36,273 nucleotides of DNA from Gluconobacter aidae. GTDB taxonomy: Bacteria; Pseudomonadota; Alphaproteobacteria; Acetobacterales; Acetobacteraceae. The translations under genes and the position numbers were made by a program. Under the pieces are notes generated by a model. That model worked only from the letters and a program-made list of their open reading frames with translations. It did not search any database and had not been told where the DNA came from. The stretch spans positions 1-36,273 of the forward strand of contig NZ_WIPH01000026.1 in the NCBI RefSeq assembly GCF_009547075.1. The letters run 5' to 3'. This document shows, piece after piece, positions 15,869 to 24,533 of the stretch. Every line of letters begins with the position of its first letter. Position 1 is the stretch's first letter.

Positions 15869-16632
15869 AGAAGGGTCTGGCCGTGCTTTGGGGGCTGATC
15901 CCGGTTTTCGTATTGCTGGCCTGTCTGATTTTTCCCCATCTGGCGTATGCGCAGGCGGTGAGTATCGATCTGGGGCAGAATGGTGCTTCTGGGGGCGCCG
16001 GGACGACCAGTCGGCTGGTGCAGTTGACGGCGCTGATTACTGTTCTGTCACTGGCGCCGAGCCTGCTGGTGATGATCACGGCGTTCACGCGGATCGTGAT
16101 CGTTCTGTCCCTGCTGCGCAGTGCACTGGGCGCGCAGGGGACGCCTCCCAATACGGTTCTGATCGGGTTGGCGCTGTTTCTGACGCTGTTCGTGATGCAG
16201 CCGACGCTTCAGAAGTCCTGGGATGCGGGGATCGAGCCGCTGATGGCGGGACGTGTCGGCGAAATGGAAGGTCTGACGGCCGCGGCCCAGCCGTTCCATG
16301 ATTTCATGGCGGTGACGGCACGTCCTGCGGATGTGGCGACGTTCCTGAACATCTCGCATGAGAAGCCACCCGCGAAGATCGGGGATACGCCGTGGCGTGT
16401 GCTGGTTCCGGCCTTCATGATCGGGGAACTGCGTCGCGGTTTCGAGATGGGATTTCTGCTCTATCTGCCGTTTCTGGTCATCGATCTGGTGGTGTCCAGT
16501 GTGTTGATGAGCCTTGGCATGATGATGCTGCCACCCAGTACCGTGTCCCTGCCGTTCAAGCTGATCTTTTTCGTTGTGGTGGACGGCTGGTCGCTGGTGG
16601 CGGGAAGTCTGGTACGAAGTTTCACCGGGTAG
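15865..16632 (+). CDS. fliP: Flagellar biosynthetic protein FliP
   Basis: A 255-residue membrane protein starting at the ATG that overlaps the fliO stop. The N-terminus is a cleavable signal peptide (LIPVFVLLACLIFPHLAYAQA), as in other FliP proteins. Then come the block LTVLSLAPSLLVMITAFTRI (read here as LITVLSLAPSLLVMITAFTR), the periplasmic domain, and the conserved LVPAFMIGELRRGFEMGFLL and MMLPPSTVSLPFKLIFFV regions. It is the central pore protein of the flagellar export gate, working with FliQ and FliR encoded on the other strand at 11978-13178. A hairpin terminator follows 14 bp downstream. Confidence 0.97.
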   Translation: MKKGLAVLWGLIPVFVLLACLIFPHLAYAQAVSIDLGQNGASGGAGTTSRLVQLTALITVLSLAPSLLVMITAFTRIVIVLSLLRSALGAQGTPPNTVLIGLALFLTLFVMQPTLQKSWDAGIEPLMAGRVGEMEGLTAAAQPFHDFMAVTARPADVATFLNISHEKPPAKIGDTPWRVLVPAFMIGELRRGFEMGFLLYLPFLVIDLVVSSVLMSLGMMMLPPSTVSLPFKLIFFVVVDGWSLVAGSLVRSFTG

Positions 16633-16646
16633 GAGCCCGGGTCTAG

Positions 16647-16684
16647 AAAAGCCCCGCCGGTCAGGAGATCGGCAGGGCTTTTTC
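16647..16684. terminator. Bidirectional intrinsic terminator between fliP and the GGT-like gene
   Basis: AAAAGCCC, one mismatch, GCCG, a ten-base loop, CGGC, then GGGCTTTTT: a stem of about 10 bp with a T-run on the plus strand and an A-run on the left side. It can end fliP and, on the other strand, the convergent GGT-like gene. Confidence 0.85.
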
Positions 16685-16685
16685 G

Positions 16686-18104
16686 TCAGTTTCTGTTGTC
16701 GTTCGTCGTGCCTGCGGCGAGGCCGGCGGCGCGGGGGTCCGTGGAGCCGCGGCACGAATCGTTGCCATGGCAGAGGATGGCATTGATGCGGCCAGCACCT
16801 TCATGCGGGATCGGGGTTTCGTGTGCGGCGGCGCGGGCAGCGTCTCCGACGGCATCGGCAGCTTCATTCTGGCCGGAAGCTGCGATGACGGCGCGCAGGT
16901 TGCGCTGGTCACGCAGGACGGCGGCGGAGAGCAGCGGCTGGGGCGTGCGGGCGGGGGATGCGCCGAGGACGACGCCGGTGCTGCCCGCGATACGGCCTGT
17001 TCCGAACAGATTGTTGTCACTCAGGACGCAGGCCACGGCCATACCGGCATGGTCGGTCACGACAAAGGATGTCGAGGCCGGAAGAGGCGGAAGGGAGCCG
17101 CCACCGGAACGGCCGCTGTTGAGGGCTGCCTGGGCGGCAGCGAGCGATGTGTTGCCGGAGGCCCGCCACGCGGCGACGGTGCCCTGTGCGGAGGCGCCGG
17201 TCGTGTATCGGACGGCTGCCCCAAGGCCACCATCGGCTGGCGGGGCCAGGAACGAGGCGTCCACACCGCCCTGGCGGGTCGTCAGGGCTTCTGTCTGGAG
17301 GGGGAGGGTCTGGCGCATGTCGTCATCGTTCAGGCCACCTCCCGCTTTCTGGGCCGCGGTCACGTAGACGTCAGCCAGAGCCCCGTTATAGAGGTCGCCG
17401 ACGCCTGCGACGCGGATGCGCTCCAGGAAGCCTGCGAGGCGCGGCTGGGCCAGGCTGTCACCGGCCACGAGAGTGGAGGCGTCGCCGCGACCGAAGATGG
17501 CGCGGGCACCGTCATCGGCCAGAAGGGCCGGACGCACGGCGGCCAGATCGGCTGCCAGCGTGCGGCTGACAGTGATGCCCGTGCTGGCGAGATTGAGAGC
17601 CGGAGCGATCAGATCATTGAAATCGACCGTGCCGTAATGGAGCTGCATCAGATACAGGCCGCGAAAGCTGGCCGGCGTGGCGGCCGGACGATCGGCGCCT
17701 TTGCTGGTGCCTGCGCGGGTCTGGAACGTGATGGACTGTGCCACTTCGCCCGGACGACTGACGAGGCAGGCGCCGCCGCCGCCGAAAGAGGCGCGGGACG
17801 GCAGTGTGACGCCGAGCGCCAGGGCCGTTGCCGTTGCTGCATCGGCCGCGTTGCCACCGCGCGCCAGAACATCATGGCCGACCAGGGCCGCCTGCGGCTC
17901 GTCAGCGACGACCGTGCCGATGCTGCCCCCTGCGGGAGCAGTTGTTTCGCTGATGCCGACGAAATGGACCCCCGGAATCCACGAGCATGCCCCCAGAAGA
18001 AGGCCCGAGGCGACTGACGCCAGAAGGGAGCCCGGGAGGCGGGAAGAGACGCGACGGGCCTGTGTGGCGTCCGGGGTGGAAATCTGGTGCTGTCGATGCG
18101 CCAC
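16686..18104 (-). CDS. Gamma-glutamyltransferase-family lipoprotein, divergent
   Basis: A 472-residue protein from the GTG at 18104, chosen because GGAG lies nine bases upstream. An in-frame ATG at 18221 would add 39 residues ahead of the signal peptide. The signal peptide LLASVASGLLLGAC has a lipobox, so a lipid-anchored periplasmic protein is likely. The GGT fold is supported by ARGGNAADAATATALALGV and the small-subunit start STSFVVTDHAGMAVACVL, then FGTGRIAGSTGVVL. In true GGTs the second chain begins with the nucleophile Thr (TTHYSVVD). Here the aligned residue is Ser344, with Thr345 next to it. The C-terminal glycine-rich substrate-binding blocks are not recognisable, and the protein is about 100 residues shorter than normal GGT. 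It may have another substrate or be inactive. Confidence 0.72.
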   Translation of the reverse strand: MAHRQHQISTPDATQARRVSSRLPGSLLASVASGLLLGACSWIPGVHFVGISETTAPAGGSIGTVVADEPQAALVGHDVLARGGNAADAATATALALGVTLPSRASFGGGGACLVSRPGEVAQSITFQTRAGTSKGADRPAATPASFRGLYLMQLHYGTVDFNDLIAPALNLASTGITVSRTLAADLAAVRPALLADDGARAIFGRGDASTLVAGDSLAQPRLAGFLERIRVAGVGDLYNGALADVYVTAAQKAGGGLNDDDMRQTLPLQTEALTTRQGGVDASFLAPPADGGLGAAVRYTTGASAQGTVAAWRASGNTSLAAAQAALNSGRSGGGSLPPLPASTSFVVTDHAGMAVACVLSDNNLFGTGRIAGSTGVVLGASPARTPQPLLSAAVLRDQRNLRAVIAASGQNEAADAVGDAARAAAHETPIPHEGAGRINAILCHGNDSCRGSTDPRAAGLAAGTTNDNRN

Positions 18105-18340
18105 CTGGCGTTTCTCCAATGTCTGGTCACGACTGTTCGGCCTCGTGGCCTTCGCGGATGGGCCTTCTTCGCGGATGACGGGTCTGCGCAGTGGTGCCGG
18201 ATCCGGTTGTTGTTCCCTCATAACGGGAATCTGTGGTTTGTGGGAGAGGCGAGTTGGTGTCTTCTCTTTGCCACAGACCTTCTTTATGCCGTATGGACCT
18301 GATACCCTGTCTTTTCTTACAGTTGACCCGGAGCTTTCCG

Positions 18341-19099
18341 TTGAGACATCCTTTGCTTGCCACAGCGTCCGCCGTTGTTGCCGGAATGGCCTTTCTTGTG
18401 GGCGGTCAGGCTCTGGCTGCTCCGGCGACCTCCTTCACGCCTGCCCAGCGGGCCGAGATTGTCGGCATCATGCGTCAGGCGCTGCAGACTGATCCGAGCA
18501 TCCTGACGGATGCCATCCGCTCGATCCGCGAAAAGGCCGAGGAGCAGAAGCAGGATTCGACGCTTGCTGCCGTGAAGGCGCATCAGTCCGAGCTTCAGAG
18601 TGCGCCCGATTTCGCCATCCGGGGCAATCCGCATGGCAGGATCACGGTGGTGGAGTTCTACGATCCGCGCTGTTCATACTGCCGGTCCATGATGGGCGAG
18701 GTGGACAGTTTCCTCAGTCGCCATCCGGATGTCCGGCTGGTTGAGAAGGTCGTACCGGTTCTGGGCAACAACAGCGTTCTCGACACGCGGGCGATTTTCG
18801 CCGCCAGCGCACAGGGCAAGTATGAGGCCATGCGCCGTGCCCTGATGGCGGACACCACCAAGCCGAGCATGGAGCGGATCGTCGAACTGGCCCAGGCCAA
18901 TGGCATTGATGTGAAGAAGTTGACGGCTGACATGAGCTCACCCCAGACCGTGGCGCTGATTAACACCAATCTGGATCAGGGGCGCGCCGTTGGTCTGGAC
19001 GGAACGCCGACGTTCATTTTCGGTACGGCGGCCGTGGCTCCGGGTGCGCTCGAAGCGGATCAGATGGATGCGTTTCTGGAGCGTGCCCGAAAAGCATAG
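18341..19099 (+). CDS. Secreted DsbA-family thiol-disulfide oxidoreductase
   Basis: A 252-residue protein from the TTG at 18341, chosen because GGAG lies seven bases upstream and a clean signal peptide follows at once (HPLLATASAVVAGMAFLVGG, cleavage after ALA-AP). Upstream in-frame ATGs at 18293 and earlier would spoil that signal. The mature protein has a helical N-terminal extension (about residues 32-90) and a thioredoxin-fold domain with the active site CSYC (Cys111, Cys114) in FYDPRCSYCRSM and the cis-Pro loop GTPTF. The N-terminal extension resembles the oligomerisation region of ScsC/Com1-type proteins, so it may shuffle disulfides rather than only form them. It is divergent from the GGT-like gene. 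Confidence 0.88.
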   Translation: MRHPLLATASAVVAGMAFLVGGQALAAPATSFTPAQRAEIVGIMRQALQTDPSILTDAIRSIREKAEEQKQDSTLAAVKAHQSELQSAPDFAIRGNPHGRITVVEFYDPRCSYCRSMMGEVDSFLSRHPDVRLVEKVVPVLGNNSVLDTRAIFAASAQGKYEAMRRALMADTTKPSMERIVELAQANGIDVKKLTADMSSPQTVALINTNLDQGRAVGLDGTPTFIFGTAAVAPGALEADQMDAFLERARKA

Positions 19100-19134
19100 G
19101 TCTCCGGACACTTTGATCGGGGCACTTTAAGGTG

Positions 19135-19491
19135 TCAGCGTTTCTCGCTGTCTGCGCCTGAGCCATCCGCGTCCCCGTTGCCGTCAAGGATGCCGGCGCG
19201 GGACGGAGCATCCGAACCCGGCTGAACCGTCCGGGTGATCGCGGCGACTTCGTCATCAGATGCGGCAGGAGGCGTTCTGTGGTTCGGGAACCGGCTGTCG
19301 GGACTGTCAATGTCGCGTTGCAGCACATTGGCAAGCGCTTCGGGATCCGTGCGTTCGGCAGCCTTCAGAAGGCGTTCGGCCAGGGCGTCGTCTCCGATCT
19401 GCCGGGCGCGGAGAGCAGCCTCGGCCTGTTCGGTCGCGACCTGGTATTTGCGGTCTTCGCCTTCGAAGGGAGTGTCATCGATGATGGACAT
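19135..19491 (-). CDS. Small hypothetical protein, charged
   Basis: A 118-residue predicted soluble protein from the ATG at 19491. No family recognised. The first 60 residues look helical and charged (EDRKYQVATEQAEAALRARQ, GDDALAERLLKAAERTDPEA), a little like a tetratricopeptide-type helical pair. The rest is a disordered acidic tail ending DGNGDADGSGADSEKR. The same frame stays open far upstream on the minus strand, but that extension only mirrors folP and folB and is not credible. The gene is divergent from folP. Confidence is limited because there is no recognised homologue. Confidence 0.55.
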   Translation of the reverse strand: MSIIDDTPFEGEDRKYQVATEQAEAALRARQIGDDALAERLLKAAERTDPEALANVLQRDIDSPDSRFPNHRTPPAASDDEVAAITRTVQPGSDAPSRAGILDGNGDADGSGADSEKR

Positions 19492-19620
19492 GAAGCGTAT
19501 CTTCTTTCTGGGGGCGCGATTGGGTTGGGGCAGAACTGAAAACACGATCATGCTGCCGCGGTTCCCGAAAGGCATGTTGAGGATCTCCGTATGATAACGG
19601 CGCGGATGAAGGAAAGCCGG

Positions 19621-20418
19621 ATGAAGCTGACTGGAAACGACCCGGTGGCAGTGATGGGGATCGTGAACGTCACGCCGGATTCCTTTTCCGATGGTGGCCG
19701 TTTTCTGTGCCCTGAAGCGGCTCTGGCTCATGGACGGGCGTTGCTGGCGGACGGGGCGGACCTGCTGGACGTCGGTGCTGAATCCACGCGACCGGGATTT
19801 GAGCCTGTCCCGGCGGAAGAGGAATGGGCGCGGCTTTCGCCGGTGGTGGGGACGCTTGTGGCGGAAGGGGCCGTCGTTTCGGTCGATACCACCAAGGCGC
19901 TCGTGGCCCGGCGGGCGCTTGAGGCTGGCGCTGACGTTATCAACGATGTCTGGGGATTGCAGGCTGATCCGGAAATGGCATCCGTGGTGGCGGATTCGGA
20001 TGCCGTGGCCGTGCTGATGCATAACCGGAATGAGGTGGATGCGGCGCTGGATCTGCGTGCGGATTGGCGACGTTTCTTTGACCGCTCGCTGGAACTGGCG
20101 GAACAGGCTGGACTGGCGCGGGGACGGATCGTGCTTGATCCCGGTGTCGGGTTTGGCAAGACGCAGGCGCAGAATGTCGAGGCCGTAGCACGTCTTGGAG
20201 AGCTGAAATCCGAATATGGGCTGCCGGTTCTGCTGGGGGTGTCGCGCAAGTCGATGTTCGGGCATTTTCTGGGGCGCGCGGCGTCCGAGCGGCTGGCGGG
20301 GACGCTGGCGACCAATCTGTACGGAGTGGAGCAGGGGGCCGCGATCCTGCGGGTACATGATGTGCGCGAGCATGTGGATGCGCTGAAAATGCGCCAGATT
20401 CTGAAGGATGTCCGATGA
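19621..20418 (+). CDS. folP: Dihydropteroate synthase
   Basis: A 265-residue enzyme that joins 6-hydroxymethyl-dihydropterin diphosphate to p-aminobenzoate to make dihydropteroate. It is the target of sulfonamides. Family motifs are in order: GIVNVTPDSFSDGG (13-26), LLDVGAESTRPGF, VSVDTTKALVARRAL, INDVWGL, VLMHNR, IVLDPGVGFGKT, VLLGVSRKSMFG, and the C-terminal LRVHDVREHVDALKM. The ATG at 19621 has AAGGAAA upstream; ATGs at 19591 and 19606 are also in frame. Its stop overlaps the next gene by four bases (ATGA, 20415-20418). Confidence 0.97.
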   Translation: MKLTGNDPVAVMGIVNVTPDSFSDGGRFLCPEAALAHGRALLADGADLLDVGAESTRPGFEPVPAEEEWARLSPVVGTLVAEGAVVSVDTTKALVARRALEAGADVINDVWGLQADPEMASVVADSDAVAVLMHNRNEVDAALDLRADWRRFFDRSLELAEQAGLARGRIVLDPGVGFGKTQAQNVEAVARLGELKSEYGLPVLLGVSRKSMFGHFLGRAASERLAGTLATNLYGVEQGAAILRVHDVREHVDALKMRQILKDVR

Positions 20419-21314
20419 TCGTTCCTGCCCTGACTTCCGTTTTCGTGCGGGATCTGTGCCTGTTTGGCTATCATGGCGTGCTGCCGGAAGAGACGCGGAT
20501 CGGGCAGCGTTTTGTGGTCGATATCGAGATCCGGGCCGATCTGTCAGGCGCGATTGCGGGCGATGATTACGAGCAGGCCGTCTGTTACGGGACGCTGTGC
20601 GATATCGCTTCGGCCATTGTGACGGGGCCGCCTCTGCAGCTGATCGAGACAGTTGCGGGGCGGATTTCCGAGGCGGTTCTGGCGAAGCTGGAGCGTGTGG
20701 AATGGGTGCGGGTCGAGGTGCGCAAGCCTTCCGCGCCGGTGCCTTATGCGGTGTCGGGAACGGCGGTGTCCGTCGAGCAGGCCCGGGTGCAGGAGGTTGC
20801 GTTCTCGCTGGGAAGCAATCTGGGGGAGCGCGAGGCTGTTCTGGCGGCGGCGGTGGATCGGCTGTCGCTGGTGGACGGGCTTGAGATCGCGGATGTGTCG
20901 TCGCTGTATGACAGCGCGCCCTGGGGCGGAGTGGAGCAGCCGGCGTTTGTGAATATCTGCGCCATCGGGCGGACAACGCTGGAGCCTCATGCGCTTCTGC
21001 GGGTATGCAAAGCGATCGAGGCCGATCTGGGGCGTGTGCCGGGTGTGCGCTGGGGCGCGCGGGCTGTTGATATCGACATTCTTTATTATGGAGCGCGGGA
21101 CATCCGGAACCGGGTGCTGACGCTGCCGCATGCGTGTCTGTTCGAGAGGGCTTTTGTGCTTGAGCCTCTTGCGGAAATTGATCCAGATCACGTCATTGGT
21201 GGACGTCGCGTGCGGGACGCGCTAGCAGTCCTGCCGCGGAGCCCGGGGGATGTGACCCGGCGCGCGCCTGACGGCACCGGCCGTTGGGGCATCAAGGAGC
21301 CTGAACCCGCATGA
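20415..21314 (+). CDS. folK: Bifunctional dihydroneopterin aldolase / HPPK (FolB-FolK fusion)
   Basis: A 299-residue fusion. Residues 1 to about 122 are dihydroneopterin aldolase: the [10 protein letters not shown] block holds the active-site region, followed by [19 protein letters not shown] and [14 protein letters not shown]. Residues from about 127 onward are 6-hydroxymethyl-7,8-dihydropterin pyrophosphokinase: [29 protein letters not shown], and the metal and ATP signature [15 protein letters not shown], then [19 protein letters not shown]. The two steps run one after the other just before FolP, so the fusion fits the pathway. It overlaps folP and folE by four bases each. Confidence 0.95.
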   Translation: MIVPALTSVFVRDLCLFGYHGVLPEETRIGQRFVVDIEIRADLSGAIAGDDYEQAVCYGTLCDIASAIVTGPPLQLIETVAGRISEAVLAKLERVEWVRVEVRKPSAPVPYAVSGTAVSVEQARVQEVAFSLGSNLGEREAVLAAAVDRLSLVDGLEIADVSSLYDSAPWGGVEQPAFVNICAIGRTTLEPHALLRVCKAIEADLGRVPGVRWGARAVDIDILYYGARDIRNRVLTLPHACLFERAFVLEPLAEIDPDHVIGGRRVRDALAVLPRSPGDVTRRAPDGTGRWGIKEPEPA

Positions 21315-21985
21315 CCAACCTGAACGCCACGATCATGACCGCCGCCTCGGCACGTCTGTCGGACAGTCAGGACAGCCTTTCTTCCGAAGAACTGCGCCCC
21401 ATGGGAGCATTGCCGCTGCCTGCGGATGCGGAAGTGCGGATTGCGGGTGCCGTGCGGGAGATCCTTGAAGCGCTGGGCGAAAACCCGGAGCGTGAAGGTC
21501 TGCTCGATACGCCGCAGCGCGTGGCGAAGATGTATCTCGAGGTATTCAGCGGTCTTCATCAGGATCCGCGGGATCATCTGAAGACGCAGTTTTCGGCGGA
21601 CCGGCATCATGGTGCGGTGATCGTCAAGGACATCCGCTTCCATTCCATGTGCGAGCATCATCTGCTGCCGGTCTATGGCAAGGCGCATGTTGCCTATCTG
21701 CCGGCGGGCGGTCGTCTGACGGGGCTGAGCAAGATTGCACGGCTGGTCGAAGGCTTTGCCCGCCGTCCGCAGCTTCAGGAACGCCTGACGGACCAGATCG
21801 CGCAGGGCATGGAAGATGTGCTCGCGCCGGAAGCCGTGCTGGTTGTGATCGAAGCCGAGCATATGTGCATGAGCATGCGCGGCGTGCGCTCGCCCGGCTC
21901 CACGACCGTGACCTCCATTGCGCGCGGCACCTGGCTGCGGGACAGCGCAGCCAGAATGGAAATCATGTCGCTTCTGCGGGGTTGA
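21311..21985 (+). CDS. folE: GTP cyclohydrolase I
   Basis: A 224-residue enzyme that converts GTP to dihydroneopterin triphosphate, the first step of folate synthesis, and in this organism probably also feeds queuosine synthesis through QueD. The first 35 residues are a variable extension. Then come [20 protein letters not shown], the zinc site [12 protein letters not shown], the conserved [35 protein letters not shown] and the second zinc Cys in [14 protein letters not shown]. It is the last gene of the folP-folB/K-folE operon. Confidence 0.97.
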   Translation: MTNLNATIMTAASARLSDSQDSLSSEELRPMGALPLPADAEVRIAGAVREILEALGENPEREGLLDTPQRVAKMYLEVFSGLHQDPRDHLKTQFSADRHHGAVIVKDIRFHSMCEHHLLPVYGKAHVAYLPAGGRLTGLSKIARLVEGFARRPQLQERLTDQIAQGMEDVLAPEAVLVVIEAEHMCMSMRGVRSPGSTTVTSIARGTWLRDSAARMEIMSLLRG

Positions 21986-21998
21986 GGCCGCTTTCGCT

Positions 21999-22023
21999 GG
22001 ATCAGATCCGCCGGGATCAGATC
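21999..22023. repeat. Tandem direct repeat at the SDR truncation point
   Basis: GGATCAGATC occurs at 21999-22008 and again at 22014-22023, with CCGCC between. The second copy overlaps the stop codon of the SDR remnant. Short repeats like these often mark deletion endpoints. Confidence 0.5.
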
Positions 22024-22169
22024 GACGTGACAGGTCTGGTGTCGTATGCCTTCTGGACCTGTGCGGCGATTTCCGCGCCTGCGATGACGTCAAATCCCTT
22101 TGCCGCCAGTCGCAGGACAACTTCATGCCCGAATCCGGGACCTGCACCTGCAATGAGGATGGTTTTCAT
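22017..22169 (-). pseudogene. Remnant of a short-chain dehydrogenase/reductase (N-terminal 50 residues)
   Basis: On the minus strand an ATG at 22169 opens a 50-residue frame that starts MKTILIAGAGPGFGHEVVLR and goes on LAAKGFDVIAGAEIAAQVQ. This is the first beta-alpha-beta unit of an SDR Rossmann fold, with the nucleotide-binding G-x-x-x-G-x-G pattern and the second strand. It then stops at TGA (22019-22017), and folE ends only 31 bp further on. The remaining roughly 200 residues of an SDR (Asn-Ser-Tyr-Lys catalytic part) are absent, so this is a truncated relic. A repeat at the break (21999-22023) suggests a deletion. Confidence 0.75.
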
Positions 22170-22285
22170 CTGTTCTTTTCTGGCCTGAGGGGGTTATTTT
22201 CCTCCCGACGCGCCGCTCAGTTCCGTCTCTTTCTTCCCGGCGCGCAAAGCCGCATGTCCGGCATCAGAATGAAGGAGTGATGCCC

Positions 22286-22897
22286 GTGTCATTTGGAAAG
22301 AACGTGTTTCAGGCCCTGACGCGCTATGCGCTGGCGGCCCAGATTGACGAATGGGGCTGGAATATCGGCCCGCATACTTATGGTGCGCCCACTGTTCTGG
22401 AGGTGGAGGAAGCAGGGCTTACCATCGGCGATTACTGCTCGATCGGGCCCGGTGTCACGATCATCCTGGGCAATCATCGCGCCGATCTCGTCAGTACCTA
22501 TCCTTTCAGAACCCTGTCGCATTTCTGGCCATCTGCTGCAGAGGGAGAGAACGATCACTCCTCAAAAGGAGACGTCATCATTGGCAATGACGTCTGGATC
22601 GGGGCGCATGCCACGATCATGTCCGGGGTGACGATCGGGGATGGCGCCGTCATTGCCGCACAGGCTCTCGTCACGAAATCGGTGCCCCCTTATGCGATTG
22701 TCGGTGGCAATCCGGCAAAAGTGATCCGCTACCGTTTTTCCGAAACGGTCATTGCGCGCCTGCTGGCGCTGGCATGGTGGAAGTGGCCGGAAACGCTGGT
22801 GGAAGAACGCTCTGGCCGTCTGATGAGCGACGGTATCGAAGCGTTCCTGGACCTTTATGAAAATGCTCCGTACGGGTCCGGGGACGGTTCATCCTGA
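22286..22897 (+). CDS. Hexapeptide-repeat acetyltransferase (CatB/Vat-like xenobiotic acyltransferase family)
   Basis: A left-handed beta-helix acyltransferase of about 203 residues. Hexapeptide repeats are clear in EAGLTIGDYCSIGPGVTIIL and again in GDVIIGNDVWIGAHATIMSG followed by VTIGDGAVIAAQALVTKSVP. The loop between them (NHRADLVSTYPF) carries the His-containing active-site segment of the CatB/Vat type, and PYAIVGGNPAKVIRYRF ends the core. Such enzymes acetylate sugars, antibiotics or other alcohols with acetyl-CoA; the substrate here is unknown. AAGGAG at 22272-22277 lies eight bases before the GTG at 22286. The ATG at 22280 is possible but too close. It stands alone in its own transcription unit. 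Confidence 0.85.
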   Translation: MSFGKNVFQALTRYALAAQIDEWGWNIGPHTYGAPTVLEVEEAGLTIGDYCSIGPGVTIILGNHRADLVSTYPFRTLSHFWPSAAEGENDHSSKGDVIIGNDVWIGAHATIMSGVTIGDGAVIAAQALVTKSVPPYAIVGGNPAKVIRYRFSETVIARLLALAWWKWPETLVEERSGRLMSDGIEAFLDLYENAPYGSGDGSS

Positions 22898-22942
22898 TTT
22901 GGTGAGTGGCATTGCGCCTTCATGAGACGGCAGGCTTGCAGT

Positions 22943-22960
22943 ACGGTTTCTTGAAACCGT
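22943..22960. repeat. Inverted repeat downstream of the acetyltransferase gene
   Basis: ACGGTTTC-TT-GAAACCGT, 8+8 bp. It lies 45 bp after the acetyltransferase stop and 124 bp before the aldolase start. It may act as a weak transcript end or as an operator for the aldolase gene. There is no T-run, so neither role is certain. Confidence 0.35.
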
Positions 22961-23083
22961 CGTGCCGGAACTCCCCGGGTGTCCGTGCGATTGGGCTGTG
23001 TCGGGAAACGTGCCGCGACAGGGGGTGATCCGTGGGGTCCTTCGGGAGTGGTGACGGTTTTCCCTGTATCGAAGGGGATCTTG

Positions 23084-23983
23084 ATGAGTACCGCGGAAAC
23101 GATGATGTCTCAGATGGCGGAAAAAGGCGGATTTATCGCTGCTCTGGATCAGAGCGGCGGATCCACGCCTGGTGCGCTGAAACAGTATGGCATCCCTGAA
23201 AGCGATTACTCGGGTGAGAGCGAGATGTTTGCGCGCATGCACGAGATGCGGGTGCGGATCATCACGGCGCCGTCTTTCACGGGAGAGAAGGTGATCGGGG
23301 CCATCCTGTTCGAACGAACCATGGATGGAGACGTGAAAGGCGAACCGGTCCCGGCCTATCTCTGGCGTGAGCGGGGTGTCGTTCCGTTCGTGAAGATCGA
23401 CAAGGGCCTGGAAGCGGAAGTGGACGGCGTCCAGCTCATGAAGCCGATGCCGGGGCTGGATGACCTGCTGGAGCGGGCCGTGAAGCTGGGTATTTACGGA
23501 ACGAAGGAGCGCTCCACGATCCGCCTGCCGTCCGAGAGCGGGATTCGCGCTATCGTGCAGCAGCAGTTCGCGGTGGCAGAACAGGTTCGCAGGCACGGGC
23601 TGGTGCCCATTCTGGAGCCGGAAGTGCTGATCAAGAGCCCGGACAAGGCGGCGTGTGAGCAGCTTTTGCATGACTGTGTTCTGGAGGAGCTTCAGAGGCT
23701 TCCCGAAGACGCGCGAATCATGCTGAAGGTGACAATTCCGGAAGTGCCGGATCTGTATGACGATATCGCGCGGGATCCGCGCATGGTCCGTGTCGTGGCG
23801 CTGTCAGGGGGCTATCCGCTGGATCAGGCCTGCGAAAAGCTGCGCCATAATCATCGGATGATCGCGAGTTTCTCCCGGGCCCTGATCGGGGATCTGCGCC
23901 ATCAGATGGATGATGCGCAGTTCGATGCGACGCTGGGCAGGACGATCGATCAGATCTACGACGCTTCGGTCCACAAGGTCTGA
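23084..23983 (+). CDS. Fructose-bisphosphate aldolase, class I
   Basis: A 299-residue bacterial class I aldolase that splits or makes fructose 1,6-bisphosphate through a lysine Schiff base, without a metal. Seen: GGFIAALDQSGGSTPGALKQ (residues 15-34, phosphate and substrate region), ILFERTMDG, VPFVKIDKGLE with a conserved Lys, LVPILEPEVLI, and IMLKVTIPE with the probable Schiff-base Lys. The ATG at 23084 has AAGGGG upstream (GAAGGGGATCTTG). The frame is open to 22979, but that extension is not part of the family. With GlpX (3082-4083) it forms the gluconeogenic fructose phosphate branch. Confidence 0.94.
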   Translation: MSTAETMMSQMAEKGGFIAALDQSGGSTPGALKQYGIPESDYSGESEMFARMHEMRVRIITAPSFTGEKVIGAILFERTMDGDVKGEPVPAYLWRERGVVPFVKIDKGLEAEVDGVQLMKPMPGLDDLLERAVKLGIYGTKERSTIRLPSESGIRAIVQQQFAVAEQVRRHGLVPILEPEVLIKSPDKAACEQLLHDCVLEELQRLPEDARIMLKVTIPEVPDLYDDIARDPRMVRVVALSGGYPLDQACEKLRHNHRMIASFSRALIGDLRHQMDDAQFDATLGRTIDQIYDASVHKV

Positions 23984-24005
23984 GACCCGGGTTCCGGGCC
24001 GGATG

Positions 24006-24533
24006 TCAGGCGATGCTGGCGTCCGGTCTGTTCCACCAGCACAGTTCCGGTGGCCGCGAAACGGTGGGCAGGTAATGCTGCGGGTTGCCGCCAAGACGGA
24101 CGGTGTTGGTGGGCGTCTCTTCCAGTTCGATCTCATGGACACGCAGGATGTCGCCCTGATCCGCGAGGATGGCGGTCAGTTTGGCGAGCATGAGGGCCGC
24201 CATCAGTTCCGTTGTCGGATCGCCGGGCGTGACGACGATGCGCTGGGCGCGCTCGGGTTCGTTTTCGCGGAACCAGGTCAGTAGCGGATCGGTTTCAGAA
24301 AGCTGGAGCGCGTGATCGAGGCTGTTGTCCACGAAATGGTGCCAGCGCGTCTTGGCCTCGGCGAAGGGCAGGATCATGTTCGCATGACCGTCCAGCCGGG
24401 CCTGTTTCGCCGGGCGCAGTGTTACGCGGACATATTCGTTATGGCCGTGCGGAATGGCGCAGCGTTCGCTGGCCCCGGTGATGAGTCGATGCCCCATGCA
24501 GAAACGACGGGTGAAGACGAGTTCAGCAGTCAT
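24006..24533 (-). CDS. queD: 6-carboxytetrahydropterin synthase QueD
   Basis: A 175-residue QueD, the first committed step of 7-deazaguanine (preQ0, then queuosine) synthesis from dihydroneopterin triphosphate. Zinc ligands are seen in FCMGHRL and PHGHNEY, with the catalytic Cys four residues before the His-Gly-His (CAIPHGH). [10 protein letters not shown] matches the LDH block, and [11 protein letters not shown] holds the conserved PT-E motif. The ATG at 24533 overlaps the queC stop by four bases (24530-24533). The frame upstream of that ATG lies inside queC and is not used. The protein is longer than the roughly 120-residue minimal QueD, with an extra C-terminal tail. Confidence 0.93.
   Translation of the reverse strand: MTAELVFTRRFCMGHRLITGASERCAIPHGHNEYVRVTLRPAKQARLDGHANMILPFAEAKTRWHHFVDNSLDHALQLSETDPLLTWFRENEPERAQRIVVTPGDPTTELMAALMLAKLTAILADQGDILRVHEIELEETPTNTVRLGGNPQHYLPTVSRPPELCWWNRPDASIA

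Noticed and set aside
19492-20976. Minus-strand extension of the small hypothetical gene to 613 codons
   Set aside because: It lies opposite folP and folB-folK, is rich in Arg, Pro and His, and has no recognisable domain.
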